Shown: in pieces, positions 22,207 through 31,037 of the stretch
Layout: each line of letters opens with the position of its first letter
How positions within the stretch are numbered: position 1 is the first letter of the stretch
DNA from: Fibrobacter sp. UWP2
GTDB taxonomy: Bacteria; Fibrobacterota; Fibrobacteria; Fibrobacterales; Fibrobacteraceae
Reading direction: 5' to 3'
Length of the DNA: 64,000 nucleotides
NCBI RefSeq assembly: GCF_900141705.1
Contig: NZ_FQYM01000003.1
Coordinates: 1 to 64,000, forward strand
Program-made: the position numbers and the translations under genes
The notes under the pieces: generated by a model
Database searches by the model: none
Seen by the model: only the letters and a program-made list of their open reading frames with translations
Told to the model about the DNA's origin: nothing

Positions 22207-23943
22207 ATGAATACATTTAAAAGCGTTTTTGGAATGTGTGTGGCGGTCCCTGCCGCCATTTCACTGCTTGCGGTTTCTGCCGGGGCAGCCCCCCTCATGA
22301 ACCAGCTGGGTTTTGCCCCCGATGCCGAAAAGACGGTCGTTTTCCCCGGAAACGACGCGAACGGGCTCGAGGTGCGCGACCTTTCCGGAAAGACGGTGCT
22401 CAAGCTCAAGGCTCCCGACGTGTACGAATGGGACTACAGCGGCGAGGAAGTACAGACTTTCGATATTTCTGCTGTCAAGAAGCCCGGTACCTACCGCCTG
22501 TTCCGTGGTGGCGAATACGTTGGGACTCCCATGGTTGTCGCGAAAAACGTCTATGACGACCTGGTGAAGGCGAGCCTCAAGTGGTTCTACTACCAGCGTT
22601 CCAGCATGGCGCTCGAGCCGCAGTATGCGGGCAAGTGGGCGCGTGCCGCGGGCCACAAGGACGACAAGGTGATTGTTTACGGCACCGACAAGGCGACCGG
22701 CGGCAAGGGCAAGGGAACTGCAATCAAGTCCCAGCGCGGCTGGTACGATGCCGGCGACTACGGCAAGTACATCGTGAACTCGGGCATTACCGTGTTCACC
22801 TTGCTCGAGATTTACGAACATTTCCCGAAGTATGCGGATTCGCTTCATTGGAACATCCCGCGCGAATTCCCGAAGTATCCGGAGCTCCTCGAGGAGGTGC
22901 GTTACAACCTGGACTGGATGCTCACCATGCAGGACAAGGACGGCGGCGTGTATCACAAGGTGTCGACGCTCAAGTTCAGCGGTAGCGTGCTGCCCGAGAA
23001 CGACGTGGCGCAGCGCTATGCGATTATCAAGAACGTGACGGCGACGCTTGACTTTGCCGCCGTGATGGCGCAGGCGAGCGTTGTGTATGCGGGCATTGAC
23101 AAGGCGTATGCCGACAAGATGCTCAAGGCGGCAGAGAAGGCCTATGCTTGGGCCAAGAAGAACCCGGAAGCTTTCTACAAGCAGCCCTACGACGTGCAGA
23201 CGGGAAGCTACGCCCCCGGCGACGAGAACGGCAAGGATGAATTCCGCTGGGCTGCCGCGGAGCTTTTCCGTGCGACCAAGAAGAAGGAGTACCAGGAAGA
23301 CTTGAAGGCGAACGCGTTTACCGCGAATGGCGCCTGGTGGGGTGACGTGAATATGCTTGCGGCGTTCCGCGTGGCGCTCGATTCCGCGGACTTTGAAAAG
23401 GAACTCGTCGACGCTGCGAAGAAGGTCGTGATGAACGAGGCGAACAACTTGCGTGCCGTGGGCGACACGAGCGCCTACCGCCTGCCCGCTTTCCCGTGGA
23501 GCTGGAATTGGGGCAGCAATAGCGCGATGGCGAACAACGGCATGGTGCTGGTTCACGCTTACTTGCTCACTGGTGACAAGAGCTATCTGGATGGCGCACA
23601 ACAGTGCCTGGACTACCTGCTCGGAAAGAACCCGCACGATATCACGTACGTGACGGGATTCGGTTACCGTAGCCCGCGCAACCCGCACCACCGCCCGAGC
23701 GAATCCGACATGGTGGACGATCCGGTGCCGGGAATGCTCGTGGGTGGCCCGCACCTGGGCAAGCAGGACATCAACCTCGACGGCAAGGAAAGCTGGAAGT
23801 GCCCGAACTATGCCGCCTCCGACAAGCCGGCGCTCGCTTACATCGACAACCGTTGTAGCTACGCGACGAACGAAGTGGCCATCAACTGGAACGCTCCGCT
23901 TGCGTACCTGGCCGCCGCCCTCGAGGCGATTTATAATAAGTGA
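22207..23943 (+). CDS. Endoglucanase, glycoside hydrolase family 9
   Basis: A 578-residue secreted cellulase that cuts beta-1,4-glucan with inversion. A signal peptide (about 1-28) precedes an N-terminal Ig-like CelD domain (about 30-110: NQLGFAPDAEKTVVF), which often accompanies GH9. The catalytic domain has WYDAGDYGKYI with aspartates 181 and 184 (nucleophile-water base region), the histidine motif RNPHHRPSESD, and NEVAINWNAPL with Glu 556 as probable acid. There is no C-terminal sorting domain or CBM, so it may stay periplasmic or be released. The upstream in-frame ATG at 22168 was rejected because the signal peptide and -10 box support 22207. Confidence 0.93.
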   Translation: MNTFKSVFGMCVAVPAAISLLAVSAGAAPLMNQLGFAPDAEKTVVFPGNDANGLEVRDLSGKTVLKLKAPDVYEWDYSGEEVQTFDISAVKKPGTYRLFRGGEYVGTPMVVAKNVYDDLVKASLKWFYYQRSSMALEPQYAGKWARAAGHKDDKVIVYGTDKATGGKGKGTAIKSQRGWYDAGDYGKYIVNSGITVFTLLEIYEHFPKYADSLHWNIPREFPKYPELLEEVRYNLDWMLTMQDKDGGVYHKVSTLKFSGSVLPENDVAQRYAIIKNVTATLDFAAVMAQASVVYAGIDKAYADKMLKAAEKAYAWAKKNPEAFYKQPYDVQTGSYAPGDENGKDEFRWAAAELFRATKKKEYQEDLKANAFTANGAWWGDVNMLAAFRVALDSADFEKELVDAAKKVVMNEANNLRAVGDTSAYRLPAFPWSWNWGSNSAMANNGMVLVHAYLLTGDKSYLDGAQQCLDYLLGKNPHDITYVTGFGYRSPRNPHHRPSESDMVDDPVPGMLVGGPHLGKQDINLDGKESWKCPNYAASDKPALAYIDNRCSYATNEVAINWNAPLAYLAAALEAIYNK

Positions 23944-23975
23944 CACCCATTCGCTATGCTCAGGGCAGGCTCCGT

Positions 23976-24052
23976 GTCATCCTGAGTGAAGTGCGAAGCA
24001 CGGAATCGATATATGAAACTTCGCTCTTTAGAGCGTTAGTTGAATTAGGTTC
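23976..24052. repeat. Hairpin repeat, copy 1 (REP-like)
   Basis: It starts GTCATCCTGA and contains CGATATATGAAACT, then the hairpin CGCTC-TTTA-GAGCG (24022-24035), then TTAGTTGAATTAG. A second copy with the same layout lies at 25793-25861, after the next gene. The two hairpins have different stems but the same loop and flanks. Confidence 0.75.
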
Positions 24053-24084
24053 GAAGGAGCAGGATCTATTTGCCGAGAAAAATA

Positions 24085-24090
24085 TATATT
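24085..24090 (+). promoter_or_regulatory. -10 box of a predicted leaderless promoter
   Basis: TATATT ends 6 bases before ATG 24097; the layout is the same as at the GH9 gene. No Shine-Dalgarno sequence is present. Confidence 0.5.
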
Positions 24091-24096
24091 ACGGAT

Positions 24097-25791
24097 ATGG
24101 CTAGAATCCATATCCGTCTTTTGTTTATAATCGGTGTCGCACTCTTGCAGACCCCGCTTTTTGCGGCTGGTCTCGTAAAACAGTCTATTGACACGACCGA
24201 TGCGATGGCGACGCTTGACAATTTTGACCGCGGGTTCTATACGCCGCAGGTGTTGCACCTCAAGCCCTCGGGCGGCAAGCCGATAGAAAAACCTTGGAGC
24301 AGGCTGTTGCATTTGCGCGCCGAAATTTCGGAATTCAGTAGCCATGCCTGGCTAGGAATCGACACCACCGGCGGCAGGAAGGATACCACTTGGGGCAAGA
24401 ACCAGGACCTGACTGAAGACGCCCTGAATGTTTTGCAGGAGACTTTTGACAACATCCGCAAAAATGACGGACACGTAATTGTGCGCATCTGTTACGATCC
24501 GTGGTACAATGGCCGTAGCAACGTGACGCCGGATCACGAGTGGGTGCTGAAGCATGTGAAGCAGTTGGCTCCGGTGCTCTCGAAGAATACCGACGTGATT
24601 GTTGCGCTCGAGATGGGCATGCACGGCGCCTACGGCGAGATGCATTCCGATACGAACATCACTTACGATCGCGTTGCCGAAGCGACGAACCTGATGCTGC
24701 GTAACACTCCGCCCGAATTGAAAATCCTGACGCGAACGGGTAACTATTCGGCAAAAGTTTTGGGCTTTGACAACTGGGGTGTTGATTTTAATATCGACGG
24801 CGATAAGTTCAAAGAAATTGCGAAGGCGAAGGGCGACACCATGTACCGCGTGGGAATGTTCAACGACGGCTATCTGGGAACGCAGTATGATTACGGCACC
24901 TGGGGCGCCGACTGTGCGACATCCATCTGCCGCGAAGAGGGCGTGGCTTGGCTCGAGAAGTACAGCATCAACACGCCATACGGTGGCGAGGCGCTCACGA
25001 CGGCCGAGAATTACCAGGTCATCAACACGCCGGAATTCTTGGCGTACGAAGGCTTCCGCACGCACACGAGCTACCTGAATATTCAGTGGAACAACAACCT
25101 GATTGACAGCTGGAAAAAGACGCTATTCAAGCAGAAGGATTTTGACTACGACCCAGCGCGAGTCGATTCGCTTACAGGCTTCAAGTACATCAACGACCAC
25201 TTGGGCTACCGTTTTGTGCTGCGCGAATCGTGGATGAGCGATACGGTTGGGGATGATGGAATTTTACGTGCGAAACTCCGCATTCAGAATGTGGGCTTTG
25301 GAAACTTGACGCGAAAGATGAACGCTTCGCTGGAAATTGTAGTAGGTCTTGATCCTCGCGATGATTCCTATGGCATTGATTTGTATAGCTATGGCGTTCA
25401 GCTTCCGGATTCCATTGATTTCAGGAATGTGCATAGCCGTAAAATCGAAATTAAGGGAGCCGATACGGTGATGACCTTTGACGGCAACAATGAAATTTCA
25501 ATCGAGACCAAGGTAGACGGCTATCAGGGTACAATGCAGGTGTATTTGAGAGTTTGCAACGAGCAAAAATACAATGATTGCGTTGCTTTTGCGAACGAGA
25601 AGTCATCTAGAAGCATCTATATCGGAACGTTTATTTCAGATAATAGGGTAAAATCATCTATTGCTCCGCGTGCACTCCCATCAGGAAATGCGCAAAAGAA
25701 AAACGCTCCCTTCGTTCAGAGGGAGCGCAACAGCGTGATTATCCGCGACGGCGAAAAGTCGTACCGTTTGAACGGCGCGAAAACCCGCTGA
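24097..25791 (+). CDS. Secreted DUF4874/DUF4832-type protein
   Basis: A 564-residue exported protein. A signal peptide (about 1-23, MARIHIRLLFIIGVALLQTP) leads into NFDRGFYTP, which resembles the NPERGFY opening of DUF4874. Later blocks such as VIVALEMGMHGAYGEMHSD and YRVGMFNDGYLGTQYDYGTW match the pattern of the DUF4874-DUF4832 pair, proteins usually considered TIM-barrel-like and linked to carbohydrate metabolism. No catalytic residues can be named with confidence. The last ~40 residues are basic and polar. A longer TTG start at 24070 was rejected in favour of the ATG that begins the signal peptide. The gene is bracketed by two copies of a hairpin repeat. Confidence 0.75.
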   Translation: MARIHIRLLFIIGVALLQTPLFAAGLVKQSIDTTDAMATLDNFDRGFYTPQVLHLKPSGGKPIEKPWSRLLHLRAEISEFSSHAWLGIDTTGGRKDTTWGKNQDLTEDALNVLQETFDNIRKNDGHVIVRICYDPWYNGRSNVTPDHEWVLKHVKQLAPVLSKNTDVIVALEMGMHGAYGEMHSDTNITYDRVAEATNLMLRNTPPELKILTRTGNYSAKVLGFDNWGVDFNIDGDKFKEIAKAKGDTMYRVGMFNDGYLGTQYDYGTWGADCATSICREEGVAWLEKYSINTPYGGEALTTAENYQVINTPEFLAYEGFRTHTSYLNIQWNNNLIDSWKKTLFKQKDFDYDPARVDSLTGFKYINDHLGYRFVLRESWMSDTVGDDGILRAKLRIQNVGFGNLTRKMNASLEIVVGLDPRDDSYGIDLYSYGVQLPDSIDFRNVHSRKIEIKGADTVMTFDGNNEISIETKVDGYQGTMQVYLRVCNEQKYNDCVAFANEKSSRSIYIGTFISDNRVKSSIAPRALPSGNAQKKNAPFVQRERNSVIIRDGEKSYRLNGAKTR

Positions 25792-25792
25792 C

Positions 25793-25861
25793 GTCATCCT
25801 GAACGACGACAGTCGCGATATACGAAACTAGGCAATTTATTGCCTTAGTTGAGTTAAGCTC
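25793..25861. repeat. Hairpin repeat, copy 2 (REP-like)
   Basis: It begins one base after the stop of the DUF4832 gene with GTCATCCTGA and contains CGATATACGAAACT, the hairpin GGCAA-TTTA-TTGCC (25831-25844), and TTAGTTGAGTTA. Compared with copy 1, both stem arms changed together. It may also act as a terminator for the convergent genes on each side. Confidence 0.75.
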
Positions 25862-25887
25862 TATGAGCTTGAATCCTGGCCTGATTT

Positions 25888-27732
25888 TTACTCGGCGATA
25901 GCTTCCAGAATCAGCCCGGCGGTCAGCAGTTCCGGCAAAACGATCTGCTTGCTTGCATCGCCCTTCGGGTAGATGGCGTAGGCGGGCACTCCCGACTTGC
26001 CCATGCTCTTAAGGAGCGCGTTGACCTCCGGACTTTCGCGGGTCCAGTCCGCCTTGACGCGGGCGACACCGGCGCTATCCATTTTACGGAGGAATTCGCT
26101 CCCCGAGAGGACTGCGGCTTCGTTCGCCTTGCAGGTGAGGCACCAGTCGGCGGTCGCATCGATAAAAACGGTGCGTCCCGCCTTGGCGAAATCTTCGATG
26201 AGCGCGGGGCTGTAGTTGTACCAGCCGTTTTCCAGAATCTGTTGCGAGGCGCGGACGTCGAGCCGTTCGGTCACGGCGAGTTCGTACCTGGGGGCGATCG
26301 CTGCAAACCACAAGGCGGCAAGTATTATGATGGCCACGGCAAAACCGCCTGCCTCGCGGGCGAAGGCGATCCCTGGCGGGGCTATTTTTCCGATGGCGAA
26401 ACTCAGGCCGATACTCACGGCGACGATGATGGCGAACAGGGCTACGCCTGTGCCGCCCGCCTGCTCATTCACAATCCACAAAAGCCAAGCGACCGTGGCG
26501 AGGAGGAGTACGCCCATGAACTTTTGCAGGGAGACCATCCATGCGCCAGGCTTGGGCAAGAACGAGAGCACCTTGGGAAAGGCGCTTACCAAAAGGTACG
26601 GCGTGGCGAGTCCGAGCCCTGCAGCGGTGAAGAACAGGAAAAGTACCGGAGTGCTCGCGGTAAAGGCGAACCCCATGGCGGTGCCGAGGAACGGAGCCGA
26701 GCACGGCGTACTCAAAAGCACGAGGAGGGCGCCTGTAAAGAATGCTCCGCCGAGCCCTGCCTTTTGACCGGCGCTGTCCATCTTGGTGGTGGCCATACCC
26801 GGGAGCCAAACTTCGAAAGCGCCAAAAAAACTCATGGCGAATGCCGAGAGGATGATCACCATGAAGGCGATGAACCCGGCACTCTGGAATTGCATTCCCC
26901 AGCCGGCTGCGCCGCCGCCCGCCTTGATGGCCGAAATGATGGCTGCCAAAAGCCAAAAACTGGCGAGAATGCCTGCGGTCGAGGTGAGCCCGAGCAAAAG
27001 CAAACGCTTGCGGGACTCCCCGGCCTGCTTGATGAGGCTGAACAGCTTGAGCGAAAGCACCGGCAGCACGCACGGCATCAGGTTCAAGATGACGCCGCCG
27101 AAAAAGGCGAACAGTAAGAGAGTCAGCGAGCCGGCGAAACCCTCGACGGGTTCTGCCTCATCGTTTTTTTTTAAACTGCTGGTGGTGTTGGTGAAATTGT
27201 TGCTCGCACGTAGGGCGGTTCCGCTTAGTTGGATTTCGACCTTGGATGGGGCTAGGCAAATGGAGTTGTCGCAGGCCTGGTAATGGAAGGTCGCCTTGGT
27301 CGTTAAGCTGTCGTAATTTTCGGCAACGGCCTTTACCGGGATTTGGATTTGAAAGTGTCCCTTGAACACGAGGATTTCGAGTTCCAACGCCTCGTTGTAT
27401 TCCCTGATGGGGGTGGGCCAAATGGGGCCGCCGAATTCGATTCCGTTAGCAGCGATTTCAACAGAAGAGGGCTTGAGGAATTCGTCGGTCACGACGTTCG
27501 CGTTTACGTGCCATTTGTCGGGAACCACGACGTCGATGGTCACATTGGACTTTGCCGAGAGGGCTCCATCGCTGAACTGCAAGGAGGTTTCTGGAGGCGG
27601 CATCCCGTTCATGTTGAATTCTTCGGCATGCGTTGTGCAAACAAACAATAACAAAAAGCAAACAATGGTTGCCAAATTGTAACAGTTGTTTGCAAAATGA
27701 AGGTTTTTTGGTAATTTGTTCAAAATATTCAT
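25888..27732 (-). CDS. Thiol:disulfide interchange protein, DsbD/ScsB type
   Basis: A 614-residue inner-membrane reductant conduit. A signal peptide (about 1-36) precedes a periplasmic DsbD-alpha-like domain with a cysteine pair (YQACDNSICLAPSK). About eight TM segments follow, with conserved cysteines in GGVILNLMPCVLPVLSLK and LVLLSTPCSAPFLG. The C-terminal thioredoxin-like domain has the WCLTC motif at about 530-534. Family members pass electrons from cytoplasmic thioredoxin to periplasmic proteins. The start was placed at the ATG read from 27732, because the longer frame has a non-signal N-terminus that runs into the divergent gene. Cysteine-rich exported proteins in the window may be clients (inference). 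Confidence 0.9.
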   Translation of the reverse strand: MNILNKLPKNLHFANNCYNLATIVCFLLLFVCTTHAEEFNMNGMPPPETSLQFSDGALSAKSNVTIDVVVPDKWHVNANVVTDEFLKPSSVEIAANGIEFGGPIWPTPIREYNEALELEILVFKGHFQIQIPVKAVAENYDSLTTKATFHYQACDNSICLAPSKVEIQLSGTALRASNNFTNTTSSLKKNDEAEPVEGFAGSLTLLLFAFFGGVILNLMPCVLPVLSLKLFSLIKQAGESRKRLLLLGLTSTAGILASFWLLAAIISAIKAGGGAAGWGMQFQSAGFIAFMVIILSAFAMSFFGAFEVWLPGMATTKMDSAGQKAGLGGAFFTGALLVLLSTPCSAPFLGTAMGFAFTASTPVLFLFFTAAGLGLATPYLLVSAFPKVLSFLPKPGAWMVSLQKFMGVLLLATVAWLLWIVNEQAGGTGVALFAIIVAVSIGLSFAIGKIAPPGIAFAREAGGFAVAIIILAALWFAAIAPRYELAVTERLDVRASQQILENGWYNYSPALIEDFAKAGRTVFIDATADWCLTCKANEAAVLSGSEFLRKMDSAGVARVKADWTRESPEVNALLKSMGKSGVPAYAIYPKGDASKQIVLPELLTAGLILEAIAE

Positions 27733-27766
27733 AAATTTGGACGCGGATGAAATTGTTTGGGATGCT

Positions 27767-28300
27767 ATGGGAAACAGCAATGTGACAGTAAAGGATTCTC
27801 CAAGCTGGATTGAAACTGTTTGGCGTTTGTATTCTGCAAAAATTTACAAATTATGCGAGATAAAAAGTGACTCGGTCGAAGACGCCAAGGATCTTTTTCA
27901 AACCGTGGCCTTGAAATTCTGTCAAAATGCGCATCGGCTGCAGGGGAAGACCTTTACCTACCAGTGGTTAATTCGAGTTTTGTGCAATGCCCACTGCGAT
28001 ATGGTGACTGAACGCCATGCCACATACCCGATGTCAAAAATGGCAGATTACGTAGAGAGACTCTCGGCACTTTCCGAAGAAAAGTCCGTTTTCTACAGGC
28101 CGCAAAACGCCTCGGAGGACTATGAGATTCTCTACTCTGTATTGAATCCGTTGGAACGCATGATAGTGGATTTGTCGTATATAGGCGGGTTTAGTTCTGA
28201 CGAGCTCAGTTCCATTGTGGGGCTTTCGGCGGGAGCAATCCGCAAACGGCGGCTTTTTGCCCTTGGGAAACTGCGGGCTAAATGGTTTCCCGGCAAATAA
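27767..28300 (+). CDS. RNA polymerase sigma factor, ECF-like
   Basis: A protein of about 177 residues with the two-domain layout of ECF sigma factors. The region 2-like part contains DAKDLFQTVALKFCQNAHRL and TYQWLIRVLCNAHCDMV. The region 4-like part contains LNPLERMIVDLSYIGGFSSD and the helix-turn-helix LSSIVGLSAGAIRKRRLFAL. The start is uncertain: ATG 27767 is used; ATG 27716 would add 17 residues and overlap the start of the divergent dsbD-like gene. No anti-sigma gene is recognisable next to it. It is followed after 17 bases by the exported propeller protein gene, so they may share a transcript. Confidence 0.78.
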   Translation: MGNSNVTVKDSPSWIETVWRLYSAKIYKLCEIKSDSVEDAKDLFQTVALKFCQNAHRLQGKTFTYQWLIRVLCNAHCDMVTERHATYPMSKMADYVERLSALSEEKSVFYRPQNASEDYEILYSVLNPLERMIVDLSYIGGFSSDELSSIVGLSAGAIRKRRLFALGKLRAKWFPGK

Positions 28301-28317
28301 TTTCGTAATTTTAGGGT

Positions 28318-30546
28318 GTGCGTTTATTACAGATAATCCTATTGTGCCTGTTGCTAGGCTTGCCGTCATTTGCTGCCGAAGGTTGGACGACGTATTCCGA
28401 ACCGTTCCCGGTGCATTCGGCGATTCCGTACAGGGACGGTCTTATCCTTGCTACCGATGGTGGCATCCGAGTTATGCTGAAGTTTGTCGATAAAGCTTAT
28501 GCTTCAGCAGATGGTTTGGGTGGCGCCCGTTTTTATACGGTAATCAAAGATGGCGAAGACGTGTACGCCGTTTCGGAGTATGGCGTCATCGCCAAGCTGG
28601 TGGCGAATGGAGATGCCATTGTGGGGTGGGAGGTCTTGAACCGCTCGTTTTTCAGTAACGGGGTTCGGACTATTCCCGATGCCTGTGTCATTGTTGGCAA
28701 TATTATGGTTGTTCCGTTTGAAAACCGTATAGGCTTTTTTGACATAGAGAAAAAACTGTCTGTATTGACTATAGACCATATTGCGAACATTTCCTTGATG
28801 GCACAATCGCCTAAGGCTGTGGCTGTTCATGAAGACACCTTGTTTGTGTCTACGGGCAAATCTGTTTATGCCCGAAAAATGAACTGGTCGAATCTCTCTG
28901 GTGACATCAGGTTGATAGACCCTGCTTCTTGGACTCAGATTCCTGTTCAAAAGGAAGTGAATAGTTTTGCCTTGAAGGGAAATACCCTTGAAATGTACGA
29001 GACGGAAGGGTTCCGGTCTTGGGATGGCGGTGTGGAAACTTCTGCGGTCCAGGATTCTGCTGCAAAAATTTTACTCAAAGGAAGGGAGTTGACGGAGCCT
29101 TCTCTGTACCATGATGGACGAACCTTGGTTAAATGGATCTACACGAATGATGTCGGAACCTCTTATCTTATTTCTTCGCAGTCCGTTTGGAAGTACGAAA
29201 ATGGAAAATTGAATGACATCTCTCAAATGGAGAACTACAAATTGGGAGCTGTCTATGATTTGGTTAAACATCCCGATGGCGGTGTGATGGCGGCTTCTTT
29301 GGACGGGCCTTTGGCTTACGCTAACAATTTTGGTTGGGCCGAGCCTTATAATGTTTGGGACTTGCCGATTTCAAATGCGAACGATGCGTATGCACACCGA
29401 ATAAAGACGCTCGCTGTTTTGCCGTATGGTTTTGTTTTGACTCATATTTGGGGACAAGGGTTCTTTATGTCTGCAAAATTTGGCGAGCTGATGTTGCCGT
29501 CCGTCCTGGCTGGTCAAAACGATTGCCTGGATCAATTATTCCCCAATTTTACCATAGCTGCCGGCACTACGGTTGCTCCTGATTCTTCGGGATTTTTGAC
29601 GACGACTGCATCCTATGACGGCTATAGCGTTATTTATATGACCGTTTATGGAGATGTCAGCTGTGCGACCCATTTGGGAACGGCTCCCATGGCGGGCCCA
29701 ATTCAGGCGCGATTTGATGAGAATGGAAACTGGGAGGTCTATGTCGCTACCCGTGACCAGATAACTACTTCTACAACGGGCGTGTTGGATGTGTACACCT
29801 TTACGCCGCCCGCGAAAAATGGTGGGCGCTTGGAGAGCTCTTCGCACAAGAGTTTCAATATCCCTAACAACAACGCCGCCATTGACATGGTTCTGGACCC
29901 CAAGAACGAGGTCCTCTGGATGGTGTCCAACTCCAACTTGGGTTATCTTGAATTGGATCAGGATTCTGTATACGCGCCTCACTCCATCAAAGGATTGCAG
30001 AACCCGGAGTATTCGTCCATAGACATAGATGTTCAAGGCAATGTTTGGCTAGGAACGACCAATTTAGGCGTATATCGTGCGAGGAAGGAGGGGAAGACGT
30101 ATGACACTCTTTCGACTTTGCACTTTACCGTAAAGGACGGATTGCTCGATAATTCCGTGACGGATTTGGCTGTTGACCCGGTTCTGGGGATGGCTTGGTT
30201 TGCACATGACAAGGGTGTTTCTGCTTATGTCCGGAATGATCTTCGCAATGCGTCTAGTTTTATGACCGCCCAAGCTAAGGAAGATGTCAAGGCTTATCCG
30301 AACCCGTTCCGTATGCAACAGAATGCGTACATGACCATCGACAACATCTCGGAGGATGCTACCGTGAGCATTTTCAATCGTGGTGGCAACTTAATCAAGT
30401 TCTTTAGCGGGGAGGACGTGATGGGTGGGCGTGTAACGTGGGATGGAACAGGTAAAAACGGATGGTACGTTGTGCCGGGTGTTTACTACTATGTCGTTAA
30501 GACGTCTTCCAAGACGAAGAAAGGCAAAATCATTCTTATCCGCTAG
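28318..30546 (+). CDS. Exported beta-propeller-like protein with T9SS-type C-terminal domain
   Basis: A 742-residue secreted protein starting at GTG 28318, which begins a clear signal peptide (MRLLQIILLCLLLGLPSFAA). The body has recurring short aspartate/glycine strands (for example LYHDGRTLVKWIY, NVWLGTTNLGVYRARKEGKT), suggestive of a two-component-regulator-type propeller. The last ~90 residues begin with AYPNPFRMQQN and end in GKIILIR, the layout of a FlgD-like or T9SS type A sorting domain. It would be exported and attached to, or released from, the cell surface. Function unknown. It follows the sigma gene by 17 bases and precedes a lipoprotein gene by 3. Confidence 0.72.
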   Translation: MRLLQIILLCLLLGLPSFAAEGWTTYSEPFPVHSAIPYRDGLILATDGGIRVMLKFVDKAYASADGLGGARFYTVIKDGEDVYAVSEYGVIAKLVANGDAIVGWEVLNRSFFSNGVRTIPDACVIVGNIMVVPFENRIGFFDIEKKLSVLTIDHIANISLMAQSPKAVAVHEDTLFVSTGKSVYARKMNWSNLSGDIRLIDPASWTQIPVQKEVNSFALKGNTLEMYETEGFRSWDGGVETSAVQDSAAKILLKGRELTEPSLYHDGRTLVKWIYTNDVGTSYLISSQSVWKYENGKLNDISQMENYKLGAVYDLVKHPDGGVMAASLDGPLAYANNFGWAEPYNVWDLPISNANDAYAHRIKTLAVLPYGFVLTHIWGQGFFMSAKFGELMLPSVLAGQNDCLDQLFPNFTIAAGTTVAPDSSGFLTTTASYDGYSVIYMTVYGDVSCATHLGTAPMAGPIQARFDENGNWEVYVATRDQITTSTTGVLDVYTFTPPAKNGGRLESSSHKSFNIPNNNAAIDMVLDPKNEVLWMVSNSNLGYLELDQDSVYAPHSIKGLQNPEYSSIDIDVQGNVWLGTTNLGVYRARKEGKTYDTLSTLHFTVKDGLLDNSVTDLAVDPVLGMAWFAHDKGVSAYVRNDLRNASSFMTAQAKEDVKAYPNPFRMQQNAYMTIDNISEDATVSIFNRGGNLIKFFSGEDVMGGRVTWDGTGKNGWYVVPGVYYYVVKTSSKTKKGKIILIR

Positions 30547-30549
30547 GGG

Positions 30550-31023
30550 ATGACAGTGCAGTTGAAACTCAAATATATATGGTCCGTTTTTTTTGTTTGC
30601 GGGATTGCGCTTTTGCTGGCCTCATGCGCCGCTGAGCGTCAAGGCGTGGTATGCGACGAAATTGAATACCGCTTGAACACCATGACGTACTCGCCGGACC
30701 AGCGCGCCTTTGCCGAAGAGGAACTTCGCGTTTGCCGTGAGGAAGAAGCCCAAAAGAAGGGCGAGGCTGCTGCCAGGCGCCAAAGCATTTACGACCGCTT
30801 TGCCTCGAGCGATACCTCCAAGAAGGTGGACTCCACGCAGGTGGGCGACAGTGCGTCTGCAGGGGCGCATGACGCTTCGCAAGATGTGTCGGTCTCGGAA
30901 CTCATGAAGGATTCCTCGGGCGAAAAGACGACCAGCATTTACGACCGTTACGGTGCCATGGGCGGCGATACCGCCAAAGCTGTTCCTCTCGCCGATAGCG
31001 CCGCTACTCAAACCGCTCAGTAG
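30550..31023 (+). CDS. Small lipoprotein with two SIYDR repeats
   Basis: A 157-residue predicted lipoprotein: leader IWSVFFVCGIALLLASC with lipobox LASC. The mature part is polar and low-complexity, with a charged helix (FAEEELRVCREEEAQKKGEA) and two similar motifs, SIYDRFASSDTSKK and SIYDRYGAMGGDTAK, about 50 residues apart. No family recognised. Short spacing on both sides (3 bases before, 14 bases after) suggests an operon with its neighbours. Confidence 0.7.
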   Translation: MTVQLKLKYIWSVFFVCGIALLLASCAAERQGVVCDEIEYRLNTMTYSPDQRAFAEEELRVCREEEAQKKGEAAARRQSIYDRFASSDTSKKVDSTQVGDSASAGAHDASQDVSVSELMKDSSGEKTTSIYDRYGAMGGDTAKAVPLADSAATQTAQ

Positions 31024-31037
31024 TTTGCGGGGTCGCA

